DNA of 64,000 nt from Actinomyces sp. oral taxon 897 (GCF_002999235.1 NZ_CP027236.1:3100001-3164000); one strand, 5' to 3'. Positions 50,500-59,252 are shown, numbered from the stretch's first letter. Notes: generated by a model from the letters alone, not told the origin. Numbers and translations are program-made.

Positions 50500-50586
50500 A
50501 ACCCAACACACACCACCACGCGCACCAAACACCGCTCGAGACAGGCGCCGAGCTGGACCCCCAGCATGACGCGCCACCCCCGCACA
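50500..50586. other. A/C-rich tail region after the PKD gene
   Basis: Continuation of the A/C-rich composition seen in the last third of the PKD gene (AACCCAACACACACCACCACG). It is the mirror image, in strand terms, of the G/T-rich segment at 48533-49003. No gene. Confidence 0.5.
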
Positions 50587-50630
50587 CAATAAGTACCGTT
50601 CTCACGGGCAATAAGTACCGTTCTCACGAG
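50587..50630 (+). repeat. 22-bp tandem array D (2 units)
   Basis: CCGTTCTC at 50596 and 50618, 22 bp apart, each preceded by ATAAGTA, with linker ACGGGCAAT. It is the shortest of the six arrays and lies downstream of the PKD gene. Confidence 0.92.
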
Positions 50631-51075
50631 AGGGTGCGAGGCGCAGAAGGGGCATGCGGCCGGGCCGGGTTGGGGCTATTGGCGCACTCTTCCTGCCCGG
50701 GGTGTTCTGCTGGGGGCAGCATCGATACGGTCCGGGCAACCTCAATACGCTCCGGACGGCATCGGGCTGCCAGTCGCAGGTGGCCTACGTCATGGTGGGG
50801 CACTGGTTGCCGCATGGGCGGCTGTCGTCGGAGTCCTCGTCGGCAGGCGGTGCGCCTGTGACTCGTGTTTCCCGAGTGGTTCTTGTGATTTGCGTGACAT
50901 AACTCGTGCGGACTGAGCCTGAGCGCGCTTCCGCAAGGCCGCACCGGACGGCGTTTACGCAGGTCAGAGCGGATTGTGTCAAACGTGTGCCATAGATCGC
51001 CGAGCACGTGCTGGACACTCGGCCACAACCTCTTGAAACCAGGGGAGGGGCGGGGTCCACAATGGGGGCGTGACA
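50631..51075. other. Intergenic region between array D and a small membrane protein gene
   Basis: About 445 bp without a convincing gene. Composition is lower in GC than the surroundings around 50870-50910 (GTTCTTGTGATTTGCGTGAC), perhaps containing the promoter for the downstream gene. Short open frames here lack ribosome binding sites and similarity. Confidence 0.45.
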
Positions 51076-51267
51076 ATGATCGTGCCTCTCCTGGTCGTCC
51101 TGTTCTCCGCCCTGTTCATCCTGGCCCTGATCGTCTCCGAGCGCTTCCCCCCGCACACCTGGCGCGGGTACCTGCACGAGCTGGTGGCCGAGGTCACGGA
51201 AAGGCCCGAGCCTGTCACCATCGTCCCCCAGGACGCCCGGCTGGAGGACATCCTGGCCGGACGCTGA
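51076..51267 (+). CDS. Small single-pass membrane protein
   Basis: 63 residues. One N-terminal helix (MIVPLLVVLFSALFILALIV) is followed by a cytosolic tail with FPPHTWRGYLHELVAEVTER and the acidic DARLEDILAGR end. It is not a recognised family. It could be a membrane regulator or a subunit of an unknown complex. A GTG at 51070 is an alternative start; GGGGGCGTGACA precedes the ATG. It is followed by array E and then ftsY. Confidence 0.6.
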   Translation: MIVPLLVVLFSALFILALIVSERFPPHTWRGYLHELVAEVTERPEPVTIVPQDARLEDILAGR

Positions 51268-51437
51268 CCGGGAGCCGGGACCGCGACCGGTCCTGACGAC
51301 GTCGGCCCGGTCAGGCCGCAGCCCTCTTATACCAGAGCCCGTGCGGGGCGGGACGACCTTCTGGGCTACCAGGGGTCGCAGCCTGCCGCCAGATCCCACA
51401 TGGGTCAGGGTGATCCTGAGAACCAGCTGTGCGCACC
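51268..51437. other. Intergenic region between the small membrane protein and array E
   Basis: 170 bp, no gene recognised. GC-rich with an isolated CTCTTATACCAGAG near 51324, an imperfect palindrome. Confidence 0.4.
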
Positions 51438-51517
51438 CCCGTTCTCACGAGCAATAAGTACCGTTCTCACGACGAACAAGTACCGTTCTCGCGAGCAATA
51501 AGTACCGTTCTCGCGGA
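51438..51517 (+). repeat. 22-bp tandem array E (4 units)
   Basis: CCGTTCTC at 51439, 51461, 51483 and 51505, exactly 22 bp apart, with linkers ACGAGCAAT, ACGACGAAC and GCGAGCAAT. It ends in a G-rich run and lies about 70 bp before the ftsY start. Confidence 0.95.
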
Positions 51518-51588
51518 GGAGGGGGTGGGCAGGCGATCGGGACGGATGACCCCGGACACACCCCGCCGGTATCGGGCATGATGAGGCC

Positions 51589-52767
51589 ATGGACCCCATC
51601 CTCATCGTTCTCGCCGTCCTGGCTGTCCTCGCCGTCGTCGGTGGCCTGTGGTACTACGCGGGGCACCGTTCGGGCGGACAGCTTCCGCCCGAGGTCACCG
51701 CCCACACACCTACCAGCGCCCAGGACGTCCTGCCCGCCGACCGGGAGCCTGACGCCGGTGAGCCGTCCGAGCCCGCCGCGCCGACCCAGGAACCCGTCGG
51801 GACCCTGGAGCACCCCGAGTCCATCCCCGGGCGCATGCAGCGCCTGCGCGCGCGCCTGGCCGGATCCGGCGGGTTCGGGCGGGCCGTCCTGGCGGTCCTG
51901 TCGCGCGGCGACCTCACCGAGGCCGACTGGGAGGAGATCGAGGACACCCTCCTGACCTCCGACCTGGGGATCGAGGTGACCACCGGCCTCATGGACGACC
52001 TGCGCACCCAGGCCAAGGTCCTGGCCACCTCCGACCCAGCCGCCATCCGCGCCGTCCTGCGCGACGAGCTCGTGCGCCTGGTGGACCCCACCATGGACCG
52101 CTCCCTCAACCTGGTCCGCCCCGAGCCCGCCGACGGCGCCGACCCCGCCGCGGGCCGTCCCGCCGCCGCTGTGCTCATGGTGGGGGTCAACGGCACCGGC
52201 AAGACCACCACCTGCGGCAAGCTCGCCCGGGTCCTGGTGGCCCAGGACAAGACCGTGATCATGGGCGCCGCCGACACCTTCCGGGCCGCCGCCGCCGACC
52301 AGCTGACCACCTGGGGCCAGCGCGTGGGCGTCACCGTGGTGCGCTCCGAGCGTGAGGGCGCTGACCCCGCCTCCGTGGCCTACGACGCCGTGCGCGCCGC
52401 CGCAGCCGAGGACGTGGACGTGGTGCTCGTGGACACCGCCGGGCGCCTGCAGAACAAGGCCGGCCTCATGGACGAGCTGGGCAAGATCAAGCGGGTCATG
52501 GGCAAGGTCGCGCCCGTGGGCGAGGTCCTCCTGGTCCTGGACGCCACCACCGGCCAGAACGGCATGCGCCAGGCGCAGGTGTTCTCCCAGGCCGTGGGCA
52601 TTACCGGCATTGTGCTGACCAAGATGGACGGTACCGCCAAGGGCGGCATTGTGGTCACCGTCCAGAAGGAGCTGGGCGTGCCGGTCAAGCTCGTCGGGCT
52701 CGGCGAGGGGGCCGACGACCTGGCCCCCTTCGACCCCGAGGGGTTCGTGGACGCCCTCCTGGCCTGA
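51589..52767 (+). CDS. ftsY: Signal recognition particle receptor FtsY
   Basis: 392 residues. The N-terminal hydrophobic helix (about 3-24, PILIVLAVLAVLAVVGGLWY) and an acidic linker replace the E. coli A domain. The NG domain has GVNGTGKTTTCGKLA (G1), DTFRAAAADQL, DTAGRLQNK (G3) and TKMDGTAKGG (G4), with RLRARLAGSGGF at the start of the N domain. It receives the ribosome-SRP complex at the membrane, pairing with Ffh about 5 kb away. TGAGG precedes the ATG. Confidence 0.95.
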   Translation: MDPILIVLAVLAVLAVVGGLWYYAGHRSGGQLPPEVTAHTPTSAQDVLPADREPDAGEPSEPAAPTQEPVGTLEHPESIPGRMQRLRARLAGSGGFGRAVLAVLSRGDLTEADWEEIEDTLLTSDLGIEVTTGLMDDLRTQAKVLATSDPAAIRAVLRDELVRLVDPTMDRSLNLVRPEPADGADPAAGRPAAAVLMVGVNGTGKTTTCGKLARVLVAQDKTVIMGAADTFRAAAADQLTTWGQRVGVTVVRSEREGADPASVAYDAVRAAAAEDVDVVLVDTAGRLQNKAGLMDELGKIKRVMGKVAPVGEVLLVLDATTGQNGMRQAQVFSQAVGITGIVLTKMDGTAKGGIVVTVQKELGVPVKLVGLGEGADDLAPFDPEGFVDALLA

Positions 52768-52827
52768 GCGACCGCGAGCGCCAGGTCCTCCCTGCTCGTA
52801 GGGGCGCTTGGCCCGTAGGATGCGGTG

Positions 52828-53376
52828 ATGGAGCGCCAGGGGAGCGTGCTGAGGGTCTGGCGCGACTCCGGCGGCCTGTTCAGCGTCGGGTGGCTGGGCG
52901 GCGGTGCGGAGAAGGTCACCCTGACCGTCCCGGAGTCGTTGTGCCACCAGTCCCTCGACGCGGCCCTGCGCATTGGCTCCGGGAACCTGCGTGTCAGCGC
53001 CGGCTTCAAGGACGTAACCGCCGACGTAGGCTCAGGGACCCTCAACCTGAGCGGTCTGGCGGACTCCGTGGCCGCCGACGTGGGCTCCGGGAGCGTCGGC
53101 ATGGACATCGACGGCGCCGACCGGGCCAGCGTGAGGGTGGGCTCCGGGGAGCTGTACGCCTGGTTCACGCAGGTTCCCGGGACGCTGCGCGTCGACGTCG
53201 GCTCGGGCGAGGCCAGGCTCAGCCTGCCCACCGGCCACTACGCGCTCACCCAGGACGTGGGCTCCGGGGAGCTGGACAACCGTCTGGCCGACGACGCCCA
53301 GGGGGCTGCGGGGCGGCTGGACGTCTCCGTCGGCTCGGGCAGCGTCACCCTGGTCAACACGGCCAGCGACGGCTGA
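52828..53376 (+). CDS. DUF4097-like beta-strand repeat protein, no membrane anchor
   Basis: 182 residues built of repeated beta strands with the turn motif VGSG about seven times (DVGSGTLNLSG, DVGSGSVGMDI, RVGSGELYAWF, DVGSGEARLSL and others), typical of DUF4097/adhesin-like beta-solenoids. Family members often have an N-terminal membrane helix, absent here, so it may be a truncated or cytosolic form. The GTG at 52825 and ATG at 52828 are alternatives; TAGGA precedes. It follows ftsY by 60 bp on the same strand. Confidence 0.75.
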   Translation: MERQGSVLRVWRDSGGLFSVGWLGGGAEKVTLTVPESLCHQSLDAALRIGSGNLRVSAGFKDVTADVGSGTLNLSGLADSVAADVGSGSVGMDIDGADRASVRVGSGELYAWFTQVPGTLRVDVGSGEARLSLPTGHYALTQDVGSGELDNRLADDAQGAAGRLDVSVGSGSVTLVNTASDG

Positions 53377-53616
53377 ACAGCGCCAGTGGGACCAGCCGGT
53401 GAGCGGCGGCGCGCCAGGCGGTGAGTGGCGCGCCAGGCGGCGGCTTCCGCGCCGAGCCCGTGGTACTCGCTGCCGGGAGCCAGCGGCACCAGGCGGTGAG
53501 CCAGCGGGGCCGGCCGGTGGAGCAGGGCCTGGCAGGTAGGGCCTGCCCACTAGGCCGGTCCTGGCCCGGTATCCAGGCCGGATTAGCGGGTTCGGACGGT
53601 CGCGGGCGTCCCGGGC
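53377..53616. other. Convergent region with short GC-rich repeats
   Basis: 240 bp between the DUF4097-like gene and a response regulator gene. Diverged copies of CGCCAGGCGGTGAG recur at about 53411, 53431 and 53485. No gene or clear terminator stem found. Confidence 0.4.
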
Positions 53617-54228
53617 CTAGGTGAGGATCCAGCCCCGTTCGGCGGCAATGTGGACCGCGGCCGCGCGGGTCGGAGCCCCGGTCTTGGCCATGGCCTGTGA
53701 GAGGTGGTTGCGGGTGGTGCCCTCGGTCAGGTGGACCCGGCGCGCCACCTCGGCGACCGTGGCGCCGTCGGCGGCCGCCTGCAGCACCTCGGTCTCCCGG
53801 GCCGTCAGGGGGGAGTCGCCCAGGACCAGGGAGTCCGCGGCCAGGGCGGGGTCAATGACGCGCAACCCGGCGTGCACCCGCCGCACCGACTCGGCCAGCT
53901 CGGAGGCCGGGGCGTCCTTGACCACGAAGCCGTGGGCGCCGGACTGGATGGCGCGGCGCAGGAAGCCGGGGCGGCCGAAGGTGGTGACAACGAGGACCCG
54001 GATCCCGGGCAGCCGTCTGAGCAGCTGGGCGGTGGCGCTCAGCCCGTCGGTCCCGGGCATGTCGACGTCCATGAGGACCACGTCGGGCCGGTGCTCCAGG
54101 GCGGCGGGCAGAACGTCGTCGCCGGAGCCCACCTGCGCCACGACCTCAATGTCCCGCTCCAGGGCCAGGAGCGCGGCGAGGGCCCCTCGGACCATGGCCT
54201 GGTCGTCGGCCAGCACGACACGGATCAC
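53617..54228 (-). CDS. LuxR/NarL family response regulator (DesR-like)
   Basis: 203 residues. The receiver domain has VLADDQAMVRG, phosphoacceptor Asp54 in VVLMDVDMPG, and the Thr and Lys of VVTTFG and VVKDAPASEL. The C-terminal LuxR HTH (about 140-200) reads LTARETEVLQAAADGATVAE then VARRVHLTEGTTRNHLSQAM. It overlaps its kinase gene by 4 bp. It probably regulates the adjoining ABC transporter genes, as in DesKR/LnrJK-like cassettes that respond to membrane stress or peptides. Confidence 0.92.
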   Translation of the reverse strand: MIRVVLADDQAMVRGALAALLALERDIEVVAQVGSGDDVLPAALEHRPDVVLMDVDMPGTDGLSATAQLLRRLPGIRVLVVTTFGRPGFLRRAIQSGAHGFVVKDAPASELAESVRRVHAGLRVIDPALAADSLVLGDSPLTARETEVLQAAADGATVAEVARRVHLTEGTTRNHLSQAMAKTGAPTRAAAVHIAAERGWILT

Positions 54229-55406
54229 GGGGCCTCCCTCGCGGCGTCGCCCGGTGGGGTGGCGGGCAGGGCGGGCCGGCGGTGGGCGGTGACCCGCAGG
54301 AGCGTCCCCGTGCCGCCCGGCCCGGGGCCCACGGCCAGCTCGGCGTCATTGGTCTCGCAGCGGTGGCGCAGGCCCTCCAGGCCGTGGCCGTCCGTGGGCC
54401 CGCCCGGCCCCACGCCGTCGTCGACCACCTCAATGGCGTCGGCGGCCAGGCTCACCCGGCAGCGGGTGGCGTGGGCGTGGCGCACCACGTTGGTGACCCC
54501 CTCGCGCACCCCCCAGGCGAAGAGCTCCTGCAGCTCGGGGCTGACGACGTCAGTGGTGACCGGGAGGTGGGCGCGCACGCCAGCGGCGTCGAGGGTGGTG
54601 GCGGCGCGGGCCAGCTCACCGGCCAGGCTCAGCTCCCGGTAGTTGTTGACGGTGGCGCGCACGTCGGCCAGCGCGGTGCGCGCCAGGGACTGGACGTCGT
54701 CGATCTCCTGCCTGGCCTGGGCGGGGGCGGCCTCCACCAGCCTGCCGGCGAGCTCGCTCTTGAGGGCGATGACGGTCAGGGAGTGCCCCAGGACGTCGTG
54801 CAGGTCACGGGCCATGCGGTTGCGCTCCTCATTGATCCCCAGCTCGTGGTTGCGCCGCTCCAGCAGGCGGGTCTCCCGCCTCTGCTCCATATTGCGTCGT
54901 GCGAGTACGCAGGCGGTGCCCCCGCCGAGCGTGGGCAGGGCCGCCTCGCCCGCCTCCCTCCAGGACGGGCAGGTGCGTGCGGCCAGGAGGAGGAGCGCGC
55001 ACAGGGCCACGGTCACCGGCGTGGACGCCTGCCAGGGCAGGGCGAAGGCGGCGGTCACCACCAGGAGGACCACCATCTGGACCCCGGAGGCGCCGAGCAG
55101 TGCCACGGTCCCGGCGGTGGCGGACGTGCCTGCGGCCAGCGCCCAGGCGCCGAGGCGGTCAGGCAGGTGCCTGCCGCGGGCGACCAGGTCGAAGCTGCGG
55201 AACCAGGCGGTGGTCAGGCCCGCGCAGGCCGCCACGGCGCACCCGGCCCCCACCACGCCGAGCCTGCCCTGGGCGAGCCCGGTGCGCACCACGGGCACGG
55301 TGACGACCACCCACACCACCGCCCAGGCCCACCTCAGGACCAGGTGGAGGCGTATCGGGGCGCCGTCGTGCCTGGGTAGGGTGGTCATGAGCGGATCGTA
55401 GGTCAT
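54225..55406 (-). CDS. Sensor histidine kinase (DesK-like)
   Basis: 393 residues. About five membrane helices (first ~145 residues) with almost no extracytoplasmic domain, typical of intramembrane-sensing kinases. The HisKA_3 dimerisation domain has ARDLHDVLGHSLTVIALKSE (phospho-His203). The ATPase domain has GVREGVTNVVRHAHATRC (N box) and VVDDGVGPGG (G1). An ATG at 55388 is an alternative start. It overlaps the response regulator and the ABC permease genes by 4 bp each, so one mRNA is expected. Confidence 0.92.
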   Translation of the reverse strand: MTYDPLMTTLPRHDGAPIRLHLVLRWAWAVVWVVVTVPVVRTGLAQGRLGVVGAGCAVAACAGLTTAWFRSFDLVARGRHLPDRLGAWALAAGTSATAGTVALLGASGVQMVVLLVVTAAFALPWQASTPVTVALCALLLLAARTCPSWREAGEAALPTLGGGTACVLARRNMEQRRETRLLERRNHELGINEERNRMARDLHDVLGHSLTVIALKSELAGRLVEAAPAQARQEIDDVQSLARTALADVRATVNNYRELSLAGELARAATTLDAAGVRAHLPVTTDVVSPELQELFAWGVREGVTNVVRHAHATRCRVSLAADAIEVVDDGVGPGGPTDGHGLEGLRHRCETNDAELAVGPGPGGTGTLLRVTAHRRPALPATPPGDAAREAP

Positions 55407-56257
55407 ACCCGGCCGGTGTCACGGCTCATACGCCACGCGGCCCCGCCCAGGAAGACGGCCAGCCAGGCGACGGCGTTGACCACCCACCACCAGGAGAAGC
55501 CCTCCGCCCCCAGGGGCCACAGGGCCAGCCTGTGCAGCCCGTACACGGGGGTGAGGCTGCCGACGCGGTCCAGGAGCGAGCCCGGGGTCAGGGGGACGAA
55601 CATGCCGCCGAGGAAGGCGAGCAGGGCCATGAGCCCGCCCACGAGCTGCGTGGCGTTGTCCGAGGACAGGACGTAGCCCACGAACAGGCCGAAGGCCACG
55701 AAGACCAGTGACCCGACCCACACAATGAGCGCCGAGGCGGCCCAGGCCCCGGCCGGCATCCGGGCGTGGCGCAGGGCCCCGACGGCGTAGACGCCCGCGA
55801 TCACGACCATGCTGACGAGCATGCCCACCGCGGCCTTGGTCAGGACGTAGCACACGGGGCGCAGGGGCGTCAGGCGCAGCTGGCGGCTCCACCCGCTGGC
55901 CCGCTCGGTGCTCACCGCCGCCCCGGCGCCCGTGGTGGTCATGAGGGCCCCGAACAGGGCCATGCCGATCGTGAGGTAGGACGCCACGTTGCCGCTCCCG
56001 TAGGCCTGGGTGCCGTCCTGGGAGGTGGTGAACATGAGGAGGAAGACGACCGGCATGGCCAGGGAGAAGATCATGGCCCGTCGGTTGCGCAGGCGCCTGC
56101 GGATCTCCAGGCCCAGGAGGGTCAGGTTCAGACCGCCGAGGCGTGGCGTCCTGCGGGAGGTGACGTCCAGGTGGCGGGCCACCCGGTCGGGGGAGCCCGT
56201 GCTGGTGGGCAGGACGACGGTACGGGGGGTGCGGGGGATGTTGCTCGTGCTGCTCAT
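55403..56257 (-). CDS. ABC-2 type transporter permease
   Basis: 284 residues. Six helices, with the short N-terminal cytosolic part TPRLGGLNLTLLGLEIRRRL and the coupling-helix region STERASGWSRQLRLTPLRP typical of LnrM/YvfS/ABC-2 permeases. GAGGAGC lies eight bases before the ATG. It partners the ATPase (56269-57255) and is co-transcribed with the two-component system. Such modules usually export antimicrobial or lipid-active compounds; the ligand is unknown. Confidence 0.9.
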   Translation of the reverse strand: MSSTSNIPRTPRTVVLPTSTGSPDRVARHLDVTSRRTPRLGGLNLTLLGLEIRRRLRNRRAMIFSLAMPVVFLLMFTTSQDGTQAYGSGNVASYLTIGMALFGALMTTTGAGAAVSTERASGWSRQLRLTPLRPVCYVLTKAAVGMLVSMVVIAGVYAVGALRHARMPAGAWAASALIVWVGSLVFVAFGLFVGYVLSSDNATQLVGGLMALLAFLGGMFVPLTPGSLLDRVGSLTPVYGLHRLALWPLGAEGFSWWWVVNAVAWLAVFLGGAAWRMSRDTGRV

Positions 56258-56268
56258 GGTGGTGCTCC

Positions 56269-57255
56269 TCAGGCGGGCCGGGTGGGCTGTAGGCGGGATA
56301 GCGGGGCCGGTGAGGCGGCGTCGTCGCCGGTCAGGGCGATAAAGGCGTCCTCCAGGCCCCGGCTGGTGATCTCCAGGTCCCTGGCGAGGCGTCCGCTCAG
56401 CAGGACCGCGGCGACGGCGTCGGTGTCCTGGGAGGCGAGGGTGAGGCTGTCACCCAGGATCTCCACGTCGTGGGCGTCCGTGCCCGCCAGCGCGCGACGC
56501 ACCCGGTCGGTACCGGCGGTCAGGGTGGCCCGCAGGGTCCTGCCGCTCACCGAGGCGCGGACCTGCGCGGTGGTGCCGTCGGCCACGACCCGCCCGTGGC
56601 TGACCAGGACGATGCGGTCGGCGAAGGCGTCGGCCTCCTCCAAATAGTGTGTGGCGAAGATCACTGTTCGCCCGTTCTCGGCGTCGGCGTGGACGGCCTC
56701 CCAGAAGCTGCGGCGGCCCTCGACGTCCATCCCGGTGGTGGGCTCGTCCAGGACCAGCAGCGCCGGGTCGCCCGCCAGCGCCATGGCGAAGCGCAGCCGC
56801 TGCTGCTGCCCGCCCGAGCACCTGCTGACTGTCCGTGAGGCAATGTCCTGCACGCCGGCGCGACGCATGACCTCCTCGACGTCGGCGTGCCGGGGGAAGA
56901 AGCTCGTGACCAGGGTCACCGTCTCGCGCACGGTGATGTCGGGCAGGAGCCCGCCGGCCTGCATGACGGCGGAGACCAGGCCGCGGTCCACGGCCTGGCG
57001 CGGCGTCATCCCGAAGACGCGCACCTGGCCGCTGGTGGGACGTCCCAGTCCCAGGATCATGTCAACGGTGGTGGTCTTGCCTGCTCCGTTGGGTCCCAGG
57101 AGGGCCAGCACCTCGCCGGGACGGATTCGCAGGTCGATGCCGGCCACGGCCTCAAGGGCGCCGAAGGACCGGTGGACGCCGCTCAGGTGGACGGCGTCCG
57201 GGAGTCTGGCCTGGTCCGGGTCCGTCGGGGCGGACCACGGTGTCGTCGTGCTCAT
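56269..57255 (-). CDS. ABC transporter ATP-binding protein (DrrA/YvfR type)
   Basis: 328 residues. GPNGAGKT Walker A (54-61), SAVMQAGGLLPDITVRE Q-loop, SRCSGGQQQRLRFAMAL (signature with Cys for Leu), LLVLDEPTTGMD Walker B and FATHYLEEAD. The C-terminal ~100 residues form the DrrA-type regulatory extension. It is the first gene of a four-gene minus-strand operon (ATPase, permease, kinase, regulator). The 353-bp region upstream separates it from ffh. Confidence 0.92.
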   Translation of the reverse strand: MSTTTPWSAPTDPDQARLPDAVHLSGVHRSFGALEAVAGIDLRIRPGEVLALLGPNGAGKTTTVDMILGLGRPTSGQVRVFGMTPRQAVDRGLVSAVMQAGGLLPDITVRETVTLVTSFFPRHADVEEVMRRAGVQDIASRTVSRCSGGQQQRLRFAMALAGDPALLVLDEPTTGMDVEGRRSFWEAVHADAENGRTVIFATHYLEEADAFADRIVLVSHGRVVADGTTAQVRASVSGRTLRATLTAGTDRVRRALAGTDAHDVEILGDSLTLASQDTDAVAAVLLSGRLARDLEITSRGLEDAFIALTGDDAASPAPLSRLQPTRPA

Positions 57256-57608
57256 GGTCGGAGCCTGGCGCGGGTCGGGCCGCCGTCCCTAGCCCATCGG
57301 TCACTACCTGACCATGACAAACGTCAGGGGCCAGGCGGGTGGGAGCGGGGGAGCGGGCTGGCGTGGGCCGGCCAGGGCGGCGAGGGCCTGCCAGGCAGGT
57401 GGGAGCAGGTTGGCGGGTGGGAGCGGGGGAGCGGGGCCGGCGCGGGCCAGCCGGGCAGGGATCCGGCAGACCGGGCCGGGTCGGCAGAAACCGGTATCCG
57501 GCAGACCGGGCAGTCCCGCTATCCTGGGGCCAGAACCTGCGGCCCTCCGCCGCGCCCGCGCGCCCCCGCGGTGTGTGGGACCACCTACCAGCACCACGAG
57601 GACCTCAC
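57256..57608. other. Divergent region upstream of ffh with direct repeats
   Basis: 353 bp between the exporter operon and ffh. It holds a perfect 24-bp direct repeat starting GGCGGGTGGGAGCGGGG (57334-57357 and 57412-57435) and a 16-bp direct repeat ATCCGGCAGACCGGGC (57461-57476 and 57496-57511). The TATCCT near 57540 could be the ffh -10 element. Confidence 0.5.
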
Positions 57609-59252
57609 GTGTTCGGCAACCTCTCCGATCGGCTCACCGCCTCCTTCAACTCCCTGCGTGGCAAGGGCAGGCTCACGGAGGCGGACATTGACGCCACCGT
57701 CACCGAGATCCGCCGCGCCCTGCTGGAGGCCGACGTCGCCCTGCCGGTGGTGCGCTCCTTCACCGCGGCCGTGCGCGAGAAGGCCAAGGACGTGGCCCGC
57801 TCCCAGGCCCTCAACCCGGCCCAGCAGGTCGTGAAGATCGTCAACGACGAGCTCGTCGAGGTCCTGGGCGGGGACTCCCGCGAGATCAACTGGGCCCCCC
57901 ACGGCCCCACCGTCATTATGCTCGCCGGCCTCCAGGGTGCCGGCAAGACCACCCTGGCCGGCAAGCTGGGGCGCTGGCTGCGCGACCAGGGCAAGCGCGT
58001 CCTGCTGGTGGCCTCCGACCTCCAGCGTCCCAACGCCGTCACCCAGCTGAGCGTGGTGGCCGGGCGCGCCGGGGTGCAGGTGTGGGCGCCCGAGCCCGGC
58101 AACGGCGTGGGCGACCCGGTCGCCGTGGCCCGCTCCGGCGTCGAGCACGCCCGGGCCAGCGGCTACGACGTGGTCGTGGTGGACACCGCCGGGCGCCTGG
58201 GCGTGGACGCCGAGATGATGGACCAGGCCGTCCGCATCCGCGACGCCGTGTCCCCCCACGAGATCCTTTTCGTCCTGGACGCCATGGTCGGCCAGGACGC
58301 CGTCAACACCTCGGTGGCCTTCCGCGACGGCGTGGGCTTCACCGGCGTGGTCCTCTCCAAGCTCGACGGCGACGCCCGGGGCGGTGCGGCCCTGTCGGTG
58401 CGCGGGGTCACCGGCGCCCCGGTCCTGTTCTCCTCCACCGGCGAGGGCCTGGGTGACTTCGAGCGTTTCCACCCCGACCGCATGGCCAGCCGCATCCTGG
58501 ACATGGGGGACCTGCTGACCCTCATTGAGCAGGCCGAGCGGACCATGAACCAGAAGGAGGCCGAGGACGCCGCCGCCAAGCTCGCCCAGGGCACCTTCAC
58601 CCTGGACGACTTCCTGAGCCAGCTGCGCCAGATCCGCAAGCTGGGCTCCATGAAGAAGCTCCTGGGCATGATGCCCGGCATGGGTCAGATGCGTGAGGCG
58701 CTGGAGGCCTTTGACGAGCGCGAGGTGGATCGTATTGAGGCGATCGTGTGCTCAATGACCCCCGCCGAGCGGGCCGACCTGTCCATTCTCAACGGCTCGC
58801 GCCGCAGCCGTATCGCCAAGGGCTCGGGGACCACCGTGCAGGCCGTCAACAACCTGGTGGAGCGGTTCGTGGCCGCCAAGAAGATGATGGAGGCCATGGC
58901 CGCGGGCGGCGGGGGCCTGGGGGCGGGCATGCCCGGGATGGGCTCCCTGCCCGGTGCCGGCAGGCGCGCCGGGGCCCGCCAGGCCCCCAAGGCCAAGCGG
59001 GGCAAGGGCGGTAAGAAGGGACGCAGCGGCAACCCCGCCAAGGCCGCCCGCCAGGCCCAGGAGGCGGCACGCAGGCGATCGGCCGGGGGCGACGACGCAC
59101 CGGCCCCTGCCCAGGGGGCCTCCTTCGGGCTGGGGGGCGGCGCCTCCGCCGGAGGCTACGGGATTATGCCCAGCACCGAGCGCACCCCGGCCCAGGAGGC
59201 CGACCCCAGGGCCGCCCTCCCTGAGGACCTGCGCCGTCGCCTCGGGCTGTAG
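57609..59252 (+). CDS. ffh: Signal recognition particle protein
   Basis: 547 residues. N domain MFGNLSDRLTASFNSLRGKG; G domain with GLQGAGKT (107-114), DLQRPNAVTQL, DTAGRLGVDAEM, SKLDGDARGG; M domain (about 310-450) with the 4.5S RNA-binding LNGSRRSRIAKGSG. The tail (about 450-547) is Gly-, Lys- and Ala-rich and longer than in E. coli. It recognises signal anchors on ribosomes and docks on FtsY. The GTG at 57609 is chosen because the family N-terminus begins there, with GAGG upstream; the upstream open frame is Gly/Arg-rich noise. Confidence 0.95.
   Translation: MFGNLSDRLTASFNSLRGKGRLTEADIDATVTEIRRALLEADVALPVVRSFTAAVREKAKDVARSQALNPAQQVVKIVNDELVEVLGGDSREINWAPHGPTVIMLAGLQGAGKTTLAGKLGRWLRDQGKRVLLVASDLQRPNAVTQLSVVAGRAGVQVWAPEPGNGVGDPVAVARSGVEHARASGYDVVVVDTAGRLGVDAEMMDQAVRIRDAVSPHEILFVLDAMVGQDAVNTSVAFRDGVGFTGVVLSKLDGDARGGAALSVRGVTGAPVLFSSTGEGLGDFERFHPDRMASRILDMGDLLTLIEQAERTMNQKEAEDAAAKLAQGTFTLDDFLSQLRQIRKLGSMKKLLGMMPGMGQMREALEAFDEREVDRIEAIVCSMTPAERADLSILNGSRRSRIAKGSGTTVQAVNNLVERFVAAKKMMEAMAAGGGGLGAGMPGMGSLPGAGRRAGARQAPKAKRGKGGKKGRSGNPAKAARQAQEAARRRSAGGDDAPAPAQGASFGLGGGASAGGYGIMPSTERTPAQEADPRAALPEDLRRRLGL

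Noticed and set aside
50624..51076. Possible gene in the gap before the small membrane protein
   Set aside because: Several short frames overlap on both strands without ribosome binding sites, conserved motifs or actinobacterial codon bias.
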